Shown piece after piece: positions 44,014 to 53,507 of a stretch of DNA of 64,000 nucleotides. The first letter of the stretch is position 1, and each line of letters begins with the position of its first letter. The position numbers were made by a program, and so were the translations under genes. Source of the stretch: Streptomyces cinnabarinus (lineage in GTDB: Bacteria; Actinomycetota; Actinomycetes; Streptomycetales; Streptomycetaceae); NCBI RefSeq assembly GCF_027270315.1, contig NZ_CP114413.1:7068001-7132000 (forward strand), read 5' to 3'. The notes under the pieces were generated by a model that saw nothing but the letters and a program-made list of their open reading frames with translations, was not told the DNA's origin and searched no databases.

Positions 44014-45123
44014 ATGACGAAGACGACGACCGCCCAGGGCCCCGTTCTCGGCACCCGCGCCCTCAACCGCGCCACCCTGGACCGGCAACTGCTGCTGCGC
44101 CGCACCCCGATGTCCGCGCAGGCCGCCGTGGAGCACCTGGTCGGCCTCCAGGCGCAGGAGGTCAAGCCGCCGTACTACGCGCTCGCCGCCCGCCTCGACG
44201 GCTTCCGGCCCGAGGAGCTCGCCGGGTCGCTGGAACGGCGCGAGACCGTGCGGATCGTCACCATGCGCTCGACCATCCATCTGCACAGCGCCGACGACAG
44301 CCTCATCCTGCGGCCCCTGGTGCAGCCCGCCCGCACCCGGGAGATCAACCTCTTCCGCAAGGGCCTCGTCGGTGTCGACCTGGACCGGCTCGCGGTCCTC
44401 GCCCGCGACCTCGTCGAGGAGGCGCCGCGCACCATGAAGCAACTGCGGGAGGCGCTCGGGGCCGAGTGGCCGGACGCCGATCCGCAGTCCCTGGCCGTCG
44501 CCGCCCGCTGCAAGCTGCCGCTGGTCCAGGTCACCCCGCGCGGAGTGTGGGGCCGCAGCGCCCAGGTCTCCCTGACCACCGTCGAGCACTGGCTCGGCCG
44601 CGCCGAGGAGCCCGCCGCGTCGGTCGACGCCACCGTCCTGCGCTATCTCGCCGCCTTCGGGCCCGCCTCGGTCAAGGACTTCCAGACCTGGTGCGGGCTG
44701 ACCCGGACCCGCCCCGCCTTCGAGCGGCTGCGCCCGGAGCTGATCACCTTCCGGGACGAGAACGGCGTAGAGCTGTTCGACCTCCCCGACGCCCCCAGGC
44801 CCGACCCGGCCACCCCGGCCCCGCCCCGCTTCCTGCCCGAGTTCGACAACCTGCTGCTCTCCCACGCCGACCGCACCCGGGTGATCCCGCCCGCGAACCG
44901 GGGCCGCACCTGGCAGGTGAACACCGTCTACTGCCCGTTCCTCGTCGACGGCTTCCTCGCGGGCGTCTGGCGGATCATCGACGGCGCCCTCGTCATCGAG
45001 CCCTTCGGTGACCTCACCAAGGCCCAGCGCGCGGAGGTCCTGACGGAAGGGGCGCACATGCTTCAGGTCATGCACCCGGAGTCGTCGTACGACATCCGCT
45101 TCGGGACCGTCCTGCCCTCATAA
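44014..45123 (+). CDS. AlkZ-like winged-helix DNA glycosylase family (HTH_42)
   Basis: 369 aa. Contains the QxQ motif (VGLQAQEVKPPYYAL), which in AlkZ of Streptomyces and relatives supplies the catalytic Gln pair for unhooking crosslinked or bulky alkyl-DNA adducts. Other family marks: IVTMRSTIHLHSADD and FLPEFDNLLLSHADRTRVIP. Three tandem winged helices are expected. It may be a general (AlkZ2-like) repair enzyme, as no biosynthetic cluster adjoins. ATG at 44014. Confidence 0.85.
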   Translation: MTKTTTAQGPVLGTRALNRATLDRQLLLRRTPMSAQAAVEHLVGLQAQEVKPPYYALAARLDGFRPEELAGSLERRETVRIVTMRSTIHLHSADDSLILRPLVQPARTREINLFRKGLVGVDLDRLAVLARDLVEEAPRTMKQLREALGAEWPDADPQSLAVAARCKLPLVQVTPRGVWGRSAQVSLTTVEHWLGRAEEPAASVDATVLRYLAAFGPASVKDFQTWCGLTRTRPAFERLRPELITFRDENGVELFDLPDAPRPDPATPAPPRFLPEFDNLLLSHADRTRVIPPANRGRTWQVNTVYCPFLVDGFLAGVWRIIDGALVIEPFGDLTKAQRAEVLTEGAHMLQVMHPESSYDIRFGTVLPS

Positions 45124-45143
45124 GACGGCAGGACATGGATAGA

Positions 45144-45180
45144 GGGCGTTGCGGGCCGCTCGTGGAGGCCCGCAACGCCC
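45144..45180. terminator. Perfect 14-bp terminator after the AlkZ-like gene
   Basis: GGGCGTTGCGGGCC (45144-45157) pairs with GGCCCGCAACGCCC (45167-45180), loop 9 bases; lies between two convergent genes. Confidence 0.88.
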
Positions 45181-45221
45181 CCTGGTATTGCACCTGAGGG
45201 ATACTCAGGAGTCTTTCCGGG

Positions 45222-46013
45222 TTACGAGTTGACCTGCGCGGTCACCAGGCTGGAGAAGGTGGTCAGCCGGGTGTAGACACCCGGGTAACCAGCCGCCGCG
45301 CAGCCCTCGCCCCAGGAAGTGATCCCTGCCAGGACGCCCCCGACAAGCAGGGGACCGCCGCTGTCGCCCTGGCAGGTGTCCACGCCGCCGGAGGTGTATC
45401 CGGCGCAGACCATGTCGGACGAGATGAAGTCCGAACCGTAGGAGTTCGCACAGCTGGAGTTGGAGACGATCGGCACAGTCGCCGTGCGCAGCTGGTTGGA
45501 GGAGCTGCCGCCCGCCGAGGTGGTGCCCCAGCCGATGATCCGGGCGGTGGTGCCGGCCGCGTACACGCCCGTCTGGGTCGAGGAGACGTACGGCGCCGTG
45601 GTGTACGGCATCGACGTCGACAGGGTCAGCACGGCCACGTCGTCGCCGTTGGTGGCGTCCGTGTAGCTCGGGTGGATCCAGATCCTGCTGACCCGGCTGA
45701 CCGTGCCGTTGGTGCCGTTGCGATAGGTGCGGCCGCCGACGACTCTGACGCTGCTGGTGCTCTCGCCGACCATGCAGTGGGCCGCGGTGACGACCTTCGT
45801 GGCGGAGACGAGCGTGCCGCCGCAGAACTGGTTCTGCGAGGAGTCCGTGATCTGCATCATGAACGGGTACGCGGTGGTCGTGGTCGTCGACCCGCCCACG
45901 ATGGGCTGGGGAGCCGCGGCGGCGGTGGGGGCGACGCCGATCAGCGCGGTGGCCGCTGCGGCGGTGGCCGCGAGCGCGGCCGCGGTCTTCTTGGCACGGG
46001 TGAGCCCGAACAT
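45222..46013 (-). CDS. Secreted trypsin-like serine protease (S1)
   Basis: 263 aa. Signal peptide of ~34 residues (Ala-rich), very short propeptide, mature start IVGG at residue 38. Triad H79 (TAAHC), D125 (DDVAVL), S218 (GDSGGP); D212, six before the Ser, predicts trypsin specificity. Cys pairs around CGG/AAHC, SSC/VCAG and DTC/EGC support three disulfides. ATG at 46013 chosen because AGGAGA precedes it; another ATG 12 bases upstream is in frame. Likely degrades extracellular protein, as SprT/trypsins of Streptomyces do. Confidence 0.93.
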   Translation of the reverse strand: MFGLTRAKKTAAALAATAAAATALIGVAPTAAAAPQPIVGGSTTTTTAYPFMMQITDSSQNQFCGGTLVSATKVVTAAHCMVGESTSSVRVVGGRTYRNGTNGTVSRVSRIWIHPSYTDATNGDDVAVLTLSTSMPYTTAPYVSSTQTGVYAAGTTARIIGWGTTSAGGSSSNQLRTATVPIVSNSSCANSYGSDFISSDMVCAGYTSGGVDTCQGDSGGPLLVGGVLAGITSWGEGCAAAGYPGVYTRLTTFSSLVTAQVNS

Positions 46014-46231
46014 GAGTCTCCTCATTGATGGCCGGTGGGGGGTCGCGCGGGTGTGGGGGTGAAGCACGGGAGTCGCGGGACCGACTCCCGTGTGCCCGGC
46101 GAGCGGCACAGGGCATACGCTAGAACTGGTTGAATCCCCTTCCCAAGGAGGGAACCCCCTAAGGGAGTTGGGCAGGGAAAACCCTCGGTCGGCCCCCGCC
46201 AAACCCCCGCTGCCGGTGAATCGCGCGGATC

Positions 46232-49039
46232 TCAGCTGCCGGGACGGCCCGCCGCCAGTCTGACGATGTCGACGCGCGATCGGATCCCCAGCTTGCGGTA
46301 GACCCGGGTCAGCGTCGCCTCCACGGTCTTGACGCTGATGAACAGCCGGGCCGCGATCTCCCGGTTCGTCGCGCCCTCCATGACCAGCGCCGCGACCTGA
46401 CGCTCCATCGAGGCGAGCGAGTCCAGCGCGTCGAGCGCGGCGGCCGGGGCCGGGGCCGGTTCCGCGGGCTGCGGCATCGTCGCGGCCGACTCCACCTGGC
46501 TCAGCCAGGGCAGCGCCCGGCACCGCCGGAACAGCCGGGCCGCCTCGTCGTACGAGGTCGGCCCCGGCCGGTGCGTCCGCAGGGCCGCCAGCGCGAAGGC
46601 GGCCCGCGCCTCCTCAAGGCCGTAGCCGAGCTTGGCCAGCCGGTCCTGCACGGACGTCAACTGGACGGCGGCGGAGTCCCGTTCGCCGCGCGCCGCGCGC
46701 ACCATGGCCTCCGCGCGGTCCAGCACCGCCAGCACGCTCTCCCGGCCCAGCCGCAGCGCGCGGGCGCGGGCGGTGTCGATGACGTCCTGCGCCTCCTCGG
46801 TCTCCCCGATCCGCACCAGCGCCTCGGCGAGATCGCCGTGCCAGCGCCCGCGCGCCGGGTCGGTGATGCCGAGCCCCTGCTCCAGCTCGCGCACCCGGCG
46901 CAGCGAGGCCACCGCGGCGGGCGCGTCCCCGGCCACCAACTGGGCGTGCCCGAGGGCGGCCAGGGCGCGGGAGACATACATCTGGTCGCCGTCCTGCTCG
47001 GAGTGGTCCAGGGCCTCCCGGGCCAGGGCCAGCGCCCGGTCCAGCTCGCCGCCCGCCGCCTCCGCGAGCGAGGTGAGCACGGCGGAGGCGACCTCGCCGA
47101 TCCCGGTGTCCCGGGCCAGCCGCAGACTCTCCCGGGCGAGGTCCAGGGCGCGGGCGCAGTGCCCGGTGCGCAGCTCGGTCTCGGCCAGTCCGCGCAGGAA
47201 GTGCACCTCGCTCTCCACCGAGCCGCGCCGCCGCACCTCCCGCAGCAGGGCGGTGACGGTGGCCCGTGCGTCGGGCAGCTGGTCGCTCATCATCAGCCAG
47301 CGGAACCGGGCGTACCCGGCGCCGTTGTGATGGCTGGCCACCCGCGGGTCCTGGGGCTCCTTCAGCGCGCGCTTGATGGTCCGGGGCGCGTCCGGGTGGC
47401 CCATCAGGGTCTCGATCTGCGCCTGGAAGGCGAGCGCCATCAGCTCGGTGTACCGGTCGCCGCCGCGCGCCGCCAGCTCCGCCGAGTACGCCGTCTCCTC
47501 CCGCGCCGGATCGAAGTCGCCGTCCACCAGCAGCGCCCGCCAGCCCAGCTGGTAGTGGATCCGGGCGAGCAGTCTCGGGTCGTCGCCCGCGTCGGCCAGC
47601 GCCTGCGGGAAGACCGCGTCGACCTCGGTCATCGCGTGACCGGCGGTCTCGATCACCACGATCCAGGCCCGCACCCGCTCCGCGGGCACCGTCGAACCGG
47701 AGAGCACCTCGCGGGCGATGTCCCGGGCGAGGTCCAGCTCACCGGCGGTGATGGCGTCCTCGGCGGCCTGGAGCAGCAGCGCCTGCGGGCCGTCCTCCGC
47801 CGGGGTGTGCCGGGCGGCGAGCCGGCCCAGCGAGGCTGCCACCGAGGGCGCCCCGCGATCCCGGGCCAGCGCGGCGGCCTCCGCCAGCGAGGCGGCCACC
47901 GCCGGATCGGTGCCGGTGGTCGCGAGCGCCAGATGCCGGGCCCGCTCGATGGGGTCCGAGGCCGCCCTGGACAGCGCGGCATGCGCGGCCCGCCGCTCCT
48001 GCGCGGGCGCCTCCGCGTACAGCGCGGCCGAGATCAGCGGATGCGCGAAGCGTACGGCGGGACCCTCCGAGTCCGTCGCCAGCAGCCCGAGTCCGGCCGC
48101 CCGCGCGGTCTCCGCCTCGGCGTCGGTGCGGCCCGCCGCGTGCAGCAGGGCCAGGGTGGGGCGGGCCCCGGCGCTGGCCACGAGGAGGGTGTGGCGGGCG
48201 GCGGGCGAGAGCATCTCCAGCCGGTTGAGGACCAGGGCGCGCAGCGAGGTCGGCACCGGCAGCGGCTCGCCGGGCCGGGGCGGGGTGGGGTTCTCGGCGA
48301 GCGCGCGGCCGAGTTCCAGGGCGAAGAGCGGATTGCCGCCGCTGGTGCGGTGGATGTCGCGGACCGTGGTGCGGGGCAGGCCGGTGTAGCCGCGGTGGTC
48401 GAGCAGGGCCGCGGTCTGGGTGCGGGAGAGCGGGCCGAGCCGGAGGGCGAGGGTGTCCGGCGGGGACGCGCGTAGATGGCTGTCGTACTCCTGGTCCTCG
48501 GTTCTGGCCGCGCACAGCATCCGGACCTGGGTGTCGCCGAGCCGCCGGGCGGCGAAGCCGAGGAGTTCGGCGCTGGCCGGATCCAGCCACTGGAGGTCGT
48601 CCGCGACGATCAGGACGGGGCCCTCGGCGGCCAGCGCGCGCAGGGCCGAGAGCACGGCCAGGCGCAGGGCGAGTCCGTCGCGCTGGAGGGTGGACTCGCC
48701 GCGGCCGGTGAGCGCCGACTCCAGGGCGGTGCGCTGCGCGGCGGGCAGCTTGTCGCAGACCTCGTCCAGGACCAGGCCGAGGAGGTCGGCGAGGGCGAGG
48801 AAGGGGAGATGGGATTCGGACTCGGTGGCCGAGCAGCGCAACACGGTCCGTGCCGCTTCGCCGTATTCGACGGCCAATGCCCGCAGGACGGTCGACTTTC
48901 CTATTCCGGCGGGCCCGTGGAGCAGGACGCTGCCGCCCCGGGCGAGCTGCGCACGCGCGGCGGTGAACGGCTCGTCCCGGCCGATGACCAGGTCGGAGCG
49001 GGATCTGGCAGGCTCGCTGAACTCCCGTGGCACGGTCAC
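46232..49039 (-). CDS. LAL-type LuxR regulator with AAA/STAND ATPase
   Basis: 935 aa. N-terminal ATPase with Walker A LLHGPAGIGKST (~39-50) and Walker B PVLIVADDLQWLDPAS, a long helical TPR-like middle, and C-terminal LuxR HTH (ERQVAALVMEGATNREIAARLFISVKTVEATLTRVYRKLGIRSRVDIVRL). Large ATP-binding LuxR regulators activate catabolic or secondary-metabolism genes. GTG at 49039 follows GGAGGGGAGC. Targets unknown; the protease downstream is convergent in function only by position. Confidence 0.92.
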   Translation of the reverse strand: MTVPREFSEPARSRSDLVIGRDEPFTAARAQLARGGSVLLHGPAGIGKSTVLRALAVEYGEAARTVLRCSATESESHLPFLALADLLGLVLDEVCDKLPAAQRTALESALTGRGESTLQRDGLALRLAVLSALRALAAEGPVLIVADDLQWLDPASAELLGFAARRLGDTQVRMLCAARTEDQEYDSHLRASPPDTLALRLGPLSRTQTAALLDHRGYTGLPRTTVRDIHRTSGGNPLFALELGRALAENPTPPRPGEPLPVPTSLRALVLNRLEMLSPAARHTLLVASAGARPTLALLHAAGRTDAEAETARAAGLGLLATDSEGPAVRFAHPLISAALYAEAPAQERRAAHAALSRAASDPIERARHLALATTGTDPAVAASLAEAAALARDRGAPSVAASLGRLAARHTPAEDGPQALLLQAAEDAITAGELDLARDIAREVLSGSTVPAERVRAWIVVIETAGHAMTEVDAVFPQALADAGDDPRLLARIHYQLGWRALLVDGDFDPAREETAYSAELAARGGDRYTELMALAFQAQIETLMGHPDAPRTIKRALKEPQDPRVASHHNGAGYARFRWLMMSDQLPDARATVTALLREVRRRGSVESEVHFLRGLAETELRTGHCARALDLARESLRLARDTGIGEVASAVLTSLAEAAGGELDRALALAREALDHSEQDGDQMYVSRALAALGHAQLVAGDAPAAVASLRRVRELEQGLGITDPARGRWHGDLAEALVRIGETEEAQDVIDTARARALRLGRESVLAVLDRAEAMVRAARGERDSAAVQLTSVQDRLAKLGYGLEEARAAFALAALRTHRPGPTSYDEAARLFRRCRALPWLSQVESAATMPQPAEPAPAPAAALDALDSLASMERQVAALVMEGATNREIAARLFISVKTVEATLTRVYRKLGIRSRVDIVRLAAGRPGS

Positions 49040-49166
49040 CGCTCCCCTCCCTGTGTCGTGTCCGGGCCAATATTAGGCAATGGGTCTTTGAATTACGGAG
49101 TGCCTGTCGAGTGAGGCAAATAACAGCTCAGGGGATGGATGAATGAAAGGGCAAGTGCAACCCACC

Positions 49167-49201
49167 CAGGGGCGCGGGGAACTGCGCGACCAGCCACGAC
49201 G
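49167..49201. repeat. REP-like Streptomyces intergenic sequence
   Basis: CAGGGGCGCGGGGAACTGCG and following bases to 49201 look like a short sequence I recall from many Streptomyces intergenic regions. Only one copy is in this window, so the repeat status rests on memory and not on the sequence here. Confidence 0.4.
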
Positions 49202-49247
49202 GCGCAGCAGTCGATCGACGGCCTCGCGTGGCACTTCCAGCGGAGCG

Positions 49248-50075
49248 TCACGGCAACAGCCCGGCCCGCCGCGCGGCGACCACAGCCTCCCCCCGCGTAC
49301 GCGCCCCCAGCTTCCGCATGGCTGAACGCAGGTACCCCTTCACCGTCTCGGCCCGCAACCCCAACCGCTCGCCGGCCACCACATTCGTCGCCCCCGCCGC
49401 CACACAGGCCAGCACATCGAGTTCCCGAGGCGCGAGACAGACCGACGACGCCCGCCCCTCGGCGGTGAGCAGCCCACACACCGACAGCAACTCCGAACGC
49501 AGCCCCGGATCGGAGATCCTCGGCACCAGCGCCCGCAGCGCCGCATGCGCCTCGCGGACCTGCTCCCACCCGGCGCCACCCCTTTCCGGCTCCGGCCGAG
49601 CAGCCACGGCCAGCAGGTCACGCGCCGCCTCCTGCACCACCAGCGCCTGCTCCACGTCCCGCGCCGCGGCCACCGCCGCGGACAGCGTCCGGTCACCGAG
49701 CGGCTGCGCGGTGCGCAGGGCGCCGTAGAGGACTCCGCGGACCCGCCGCCGTACGACGACCGGGACCGCGAGCACGGAGCGCAGGCCCTCCGTGGCGACG
49801 GCGCTGTCGTACTCGTGGCTGATCTGCCGCGAGGAGGAGTAGTCGGTCACCGCGCAGGGGCGGGCCAGGGCGACCGCGCGGCCGCCGAGGCCGGTGCCGG
49901 AGGTGACCGCGAGACGGCTCAGCGAGTGCGTGGCGGTGCCGTTGAGTTCGCTGATGAGCATCTGCGGGCGGACGGACTCCACCAGGCCGCCGAACGCGAC
50001 CGGGAGCCCGGTCGTGCGCCGCAGCCGGACCAGCGCGCCGCGGATCTCCACCGCTCCGGTGCCATCTGCCGTCAA
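49248..50075 (-). CDS. GAF-like / LuxR-type HTH regulator
   Basis: 275 aa. N-terminal GAF-like sensor (GTGLGGRAVALARPCAVTDYSSSRQISHEYDSAVATEGLRSVLAVPVVVRRRVRGVLYGALR) and C-terminal LuxR HTH (APRELDVLACVAAGATNVVAGERLGLRAETVKGYLRSAMRKLGARTRGEAV). Divergent from the two acyl-CoA ligase genes, so it likely regulates them. TTG at 50075 was chosen for GAAGGG upstream and for distance to the divergent gene; a GTG further in is possible. Confidence 0.85.
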   Translation of the reverse strand: MTADGTGAVEIRGALVRLRRTTGLPVAFGGLVESVRPQMLISELNGTATHSLSRLAVTSGTGLGGRAVALARPCAVTDYSSSRQISHEYDSAVATEGLRSVLAVPVVVRRRVRGVLYGALRTAQPLGDRTLSAAVAAARDVEQALVVQEAARDLLAVAARPEPERGGAGWEQVREAHAALRALVPRISDPGLRSELLSVCGLLTAEGRASSVCLAPRELDVLACVAAGATNVVAGERLGLRAETVKGYLRSAMRKLGARTRGEAVVAARRAGLLP

Positions 50076-50189
50076 CTGCCCGCCCTTCCTCTGCGGCGTA
50101 CACCCCCATTTGGGGGTAGTGAGACCTGCATCACGGATTACACGATGGCAGGGAGCCGCCGGGCAATGGTCCGGAACCGAGGAGGACAC

Positions 50190-51857
50190 ATGACGGCCAC
50201 CGAGGAATTCCGCAGGGCACGGGACTTCCTGCTGGAGCACCGCGAGGACTATGCCACGGCCTATGCCGGCTTCGACTGGCCCCGGCCCGAGCTGTTCAAC
50301 TGGGCGCTCGACTGGTTCGACGTCATGGCGGAGGGCAACGACCGCACGGCGCTGCACATCGTCGAGGAGGACGGCACCGAGGCCCGGCTCACCTTCGCCG
50401 AGCTGTCCGCCCGCTCCGACCGCGTCGCCAACTGGCTGCGCGCGCGAGGCGTCGGGGCCGAGGACCGGGTGCTGGTGATGCTCGGCAACCAGACCGAGCT
50501 GTGGGAGACGGCGCTGGCCGCGATGAAGCTGCGCGCGGTCGTCATCCCGGCCACCCCGCTGCTCGGGCCCGCCGATCTGCGCGACCGGGTGGCGCGCGGG
50601 CGGGTCCGGCAGGTGATCGTGCGGGCCGAGGACACCGGGAAGTTCGACGAGGTGCCCGGCGACTACACCCGGGTGGTCGTGGGCGGCGCGCGCGAGGGCT
50701 GGCTGTCGTACGAGGACTCCTACGACGCGCCCGCCGGGTTCACGCCCGACGGCCCGACCCGCGCCGACGACCCGCTGATGCTCTACTTCACCTCCGGGAC
50801 CACCGCCCGGCCCAAGCTGGTCGAGCACACCCATCTGTCGTACCCGGTCGGCCACCTCGCCACCATGTACTGGATCGGCCTCAAGCCCGGCGATGTGCAC
50901 CTGAACATCTCCTCCCCGGGCTGGGCCAAGCACGCCTGGTCGAACCTGTTCGCGCCGTGGAACGCCGGGGCGACCGTCTTCCTGCACAACTACACGCGCT
51001 TCGACGCGGCCCGGCTGATGGCGGAGATGGACCGCGCGGGCGTGACCACGTTCTGCGCCCCGCCGACGGTCTGGCGCATGCTCATCCAGGCCGACCTGTC
51101 CGCGCTCGCCACCCCGCCCCGCGAGGCCGTGGCGGCGGGGGAGCCGCTGAACCCCGAGGTCATCGAGCAGGTCCGACGGGCCTGGGGCGTGACCATCCGG
51201 GACGGCTTCGGGCAGACCGAGACCGCCGTCCAGGTCTCCAACAGCCCCGGCCAGCCGCTGAAGACCGGGTCCATGGGCCGCCCCAGCCCCGGCTACCGGG
51301 TCGAACTCCTGGACCCGGTCTCCGGCGCGCCCGGCGCCGGCGAGGGCGAGATCGCGCTCGACCTGTCGGCCCGCCCGGTCGGCCTGATGACCGGTTACCA
51401 CGGCGACGCGGACCGTACGGCGGAGGCGATGGCGGGCGGCTACTACCGCACCGGAGACGTCGCGTCGCGGGACGAGGAGGGCTATCTGACGTACATCGGG
51501 CGCAGCGACGACGTCTTCAAGGCCTCCGACTACAAGATCAGCCCCTTCGAGCTGGAGAGCGCCCTGCTGGAGCACGAGGCGGTCGCCGAGGCCGCCGTCG
51601 TGCCCGCCCCGGACGAGCTGCGGCTCGCCGTGCCCAAGGCGTATGTCGTCCTGGCCGAGGGCTGGGAGCCGGGTCCCGACACCGCCAAGGTCCTCTTCGA
51701 GCACTCCCGTGAGGTGCTCGCCCCCTACAAGCGCGTCCGTCGGCTGGAGTTCGCGCCACTGCCCAAGACCGTCTCCGGCAAGATCCGCCGGATCGAACTG
51801 CGTGAGGCCACGGCGGCCGGCTCGGACGCCGAGTACCGCGAGGAGGACTTCCGGTGA
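50190..51857 (+). CDS. Acyl-CoA synthetase, MACS-like (AMP-binding)
   Basis: 555 aa. Adenylate-forming enzyme: P-loop-like YFTSGTTARPKLVEHTH, A5-type DGFGQTETAVQ, YYRTGDVASRDEEGYLTYIGR, and catalytic Lys region LPKTVSGKIRRIELR. The N-terminal form (FDWPRPELFNWALDWFDVMA) resembles medium-chain or aryl acyl-CoA synthetases. Likely activates a carboxylic acid to its CoA ester. RBS GAGGAGG. Overlaps the next ligase gene by 4 bases. Confidence 0.9.
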   Translation: MTATEEFRRARDFLLEHREDYATAYAGFDWPRPELFNWALDWFDVMAEGNDRTALHIVEEDGTEARLTFAELSARSDRVANWLRARGVGAEDRVLVMLGNQTELWETALAAMKLRAVVIPATPLLGPADLRDRVARGRVRQVIVRAEDTGKFDEVPGDYTRVVVGGAREGWLSYEDSYDAPAGFTPDGPTRADDPLMLYFTSGTTARPKLVEHTHLSYPVGHLATMYWIGLKPGDVHLNISSPGWAKHAWSNLFAPWNAGATVFLHNYTRFDAARLMAEMDRAGVTTFCAPPTVWRMLIQADLSALATPPREAVAAGEPLNPEVIEQVRRAWGVTIRDGFGQTETAVQVSNSPGQPLKTGSMGRPSPGYRVELLDPVSGAPGAGEGEIALDLSARPVGLMTGYHGDADRTAEAMAGGYYRTGDVASRDEEGYLTYIGRSDDVFKASDYKISPFELESALLEHEAVAEAAVVPAPDELRLAVPKAYVVLAEGWEPGPDTAKVLFEHSREVLAPYKRVRRLEFAPLPKTVSGKIRRIELREATAAGSDAEYREEDFR

Positions 51858-53443
51858 CCGGACTGTCGTACACCCACGGAACGGGCGCGACCGCCCTCCT
51901 CGGCGACACCATCGGCGACAACCTGGCCCGTACGGCGGCGACTTGGCCGGATCGGGAGGCGCTGGTCGACGTGCCCTCCGGGCGGCGCTGGACGTACGGC
52001 CAACTCCTCGTCGACGTCGACGAGTTGGCGTACGCGCTGCTCGCGAGCGGGGTCGGCAAGGGCGACCGGGTCGGGATCTGGGCGGTCAACGGCCCGGAGT
52101 GGGTGCTGGTGCAGTACGCCACCGCCCGGATCGGCGCGATCATGGTGAACATCAACCCGGCGTACCGCACCCATGAGGTCGAGTACGTGCTCAAACAGGC
52201 CGGGATCTCCCTGCTGTTCGCCTCGCTCGGCCACAAGGCCAGCGACTACCGGGCGATGGTGGACGAGGTCCGCGGCAACTGCCCGGACCTGCGCGAGGCC
52301 GTGTACTTCGGCTCCCCGAGCTGGGACGCGCTGCTCGCCCGCGCCGTCCCGGCCGAGCTGCCGGGGGACCTGTCCTGCGACGACGCGGTCAACATCCAGT
52401 ACACCTCGGGCACCACCGGCTTCCCCAAGGGCGCCACGCTCTCCCACCACAACATCCTCAACAACGGTTATTTCGTGGGGGAGTTGATCGCCTACACGGA
52501 GCAGGACCGGGTCTGTCTGCCCGTGCCCTTCTATCACTGCTTCGGCATGGTGATGGGAAACCTGGCGGCGACCTCGCACGGCGCCTGCATCGTCATCCCG
52601 GCCCCGTCCTTCGAACCCAGGGCCACCCTGGAAGCGGTCCAGCGGGAGCGCTGCACCTCCCTGTACGGCGTGCCGACGATGTTCATCGCCGAGCTCAACC
52701 TCCCCGACTTCGCCTCCTACGACCTCTCCTCGCTGCGCACCGGCATCATGGCGGGCTCGCCCTGCCCGGTGGAGGTGATGAAGCGGGTGGTCAGCGAGAT
52801 GAACATGGCCGAGGTGTCCATCTGCTACGGCATGACCGAGACCTCGCCGGTCTCCACCCAGACCCGGCGCGACGACGACCTGGAACACCGCACCGGCACC
52901 GTCGGCCGGGTCCTGCCGCACGTCGAGGTGAAGATCGTCGACCCGGCGACCGGCGTCACCCAACCGCGCGGCACCGCAGGGGAGTTGTGCACCCGCGGCT
53001 ACAGCGTGATGCTCGGCTACTGGAACGAACCGGAGAAGACCGCCGAGGCCGTCGACCCCGCCCGCTGGATGCACACCGGCGACCTGGCGGTGATGCGCGA
53101 GGACGGCTACGTCGAGATCGTCGGCCGGATCAAGGACATGATCATCCGGGGCGGCGAGAACATCTACCCGCGCGAGATCGAGGAGTTCCTCTACGCCCAC
53201 CCCAAGATCGCCGACGTCCAGGTCATCGGCGTCCCGCACGAGCGCTACGGCGAGGAGGTCCTCGCCTGCGTCATCCCGCGCGACTCCGCCGACCCACCGA
53301 CCCTGGAGGACGTACGGGCCTTCTGCGAAGGGCAGTTGGCCCACTACAAGATCCCGGCCGGGGTGCGGATCCTCGACACCTTCCCGATGACGGTGTCCGG
53401 AAAGGTACGCAAGATCGAGCTACGGGAGCGCTTCACCGGCTGA
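51854..53443 (+). CDS. Fatty-acyl-CoA ligase (AMP-binding)
   Basis: 529 aa. Motifs YTSGTTGFPKGATLSHHN, YGMTETSPVS, WMHTGDLAVMREDGYVEIVGRIKDMIIRGGENIYP and MTVSGKVRKIELR with the catalytic Lys. Typical of FadD-type ligases used in fatty or branched acid breakdown. The GTG overlaps the TGA of the MACS-like gene, so the two ligases are made together, perhaps for related acids of different chain length. Confidence 0.9.
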   Translation: MTGLSYTHGTGATALLGDTIGDNLARTAATWPDREALVDVPSGRRWTYGQLLVDVDELAYALLASGVGKGDRVGIWAVNGPEWVLVQYATARIGAIMVNINPAYRTHEVEYVLKQAGISLLFASLGHKASDYRAMVDEVRGNCPDLREAVYFGSPSWDALLARAVPAELPGDLSCDDAVNIQYTSGTTGFPKGATLSHHNILNNGYFVGELIAYTEQDRVCLPVPFYHCFGMVMGNLAATSHGACIVIPAPSFEPRATLEAVQRERCTSLYGVPTMFIAELNLPDFASYDLSSLRTGIMAGSPCPVEVMKRVVSEMNMAEVSICYGMTETSPVSTQTRRDDDLEHRTGTVGRVLPHVEVKIVDPATGVTQPRGTAGELCTRGYSVMLGYWNEPEKTAEAVDPARWMHTGDLAVMREDGYVEIVGRIKDMIIRGGENIYPREIEEFLYAHPKIADVQVIGVPHERYGEEVLACVIPRDSADPPTLEDVRAFCEGQLAHYKIPAGVRILDTFPMTVSGKVRKIELRERFTG

Positions 53444-53507
53444 TCCGCCCAGGGGCACTCGATCACGGCGCTACTCGACCGTAAGATCGGGTGCCCTGGG
53501 GGTGGTT

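Noticed and set aside
49248..51704. An 818-codon minus-strand frame joining the LuxR-type gene to upstream DNA
   Set aside because: The part beyond 50075 is antisense to the MACS-like ligase; only the C-terminal 275 codons have the GAF-like and LuxR features.
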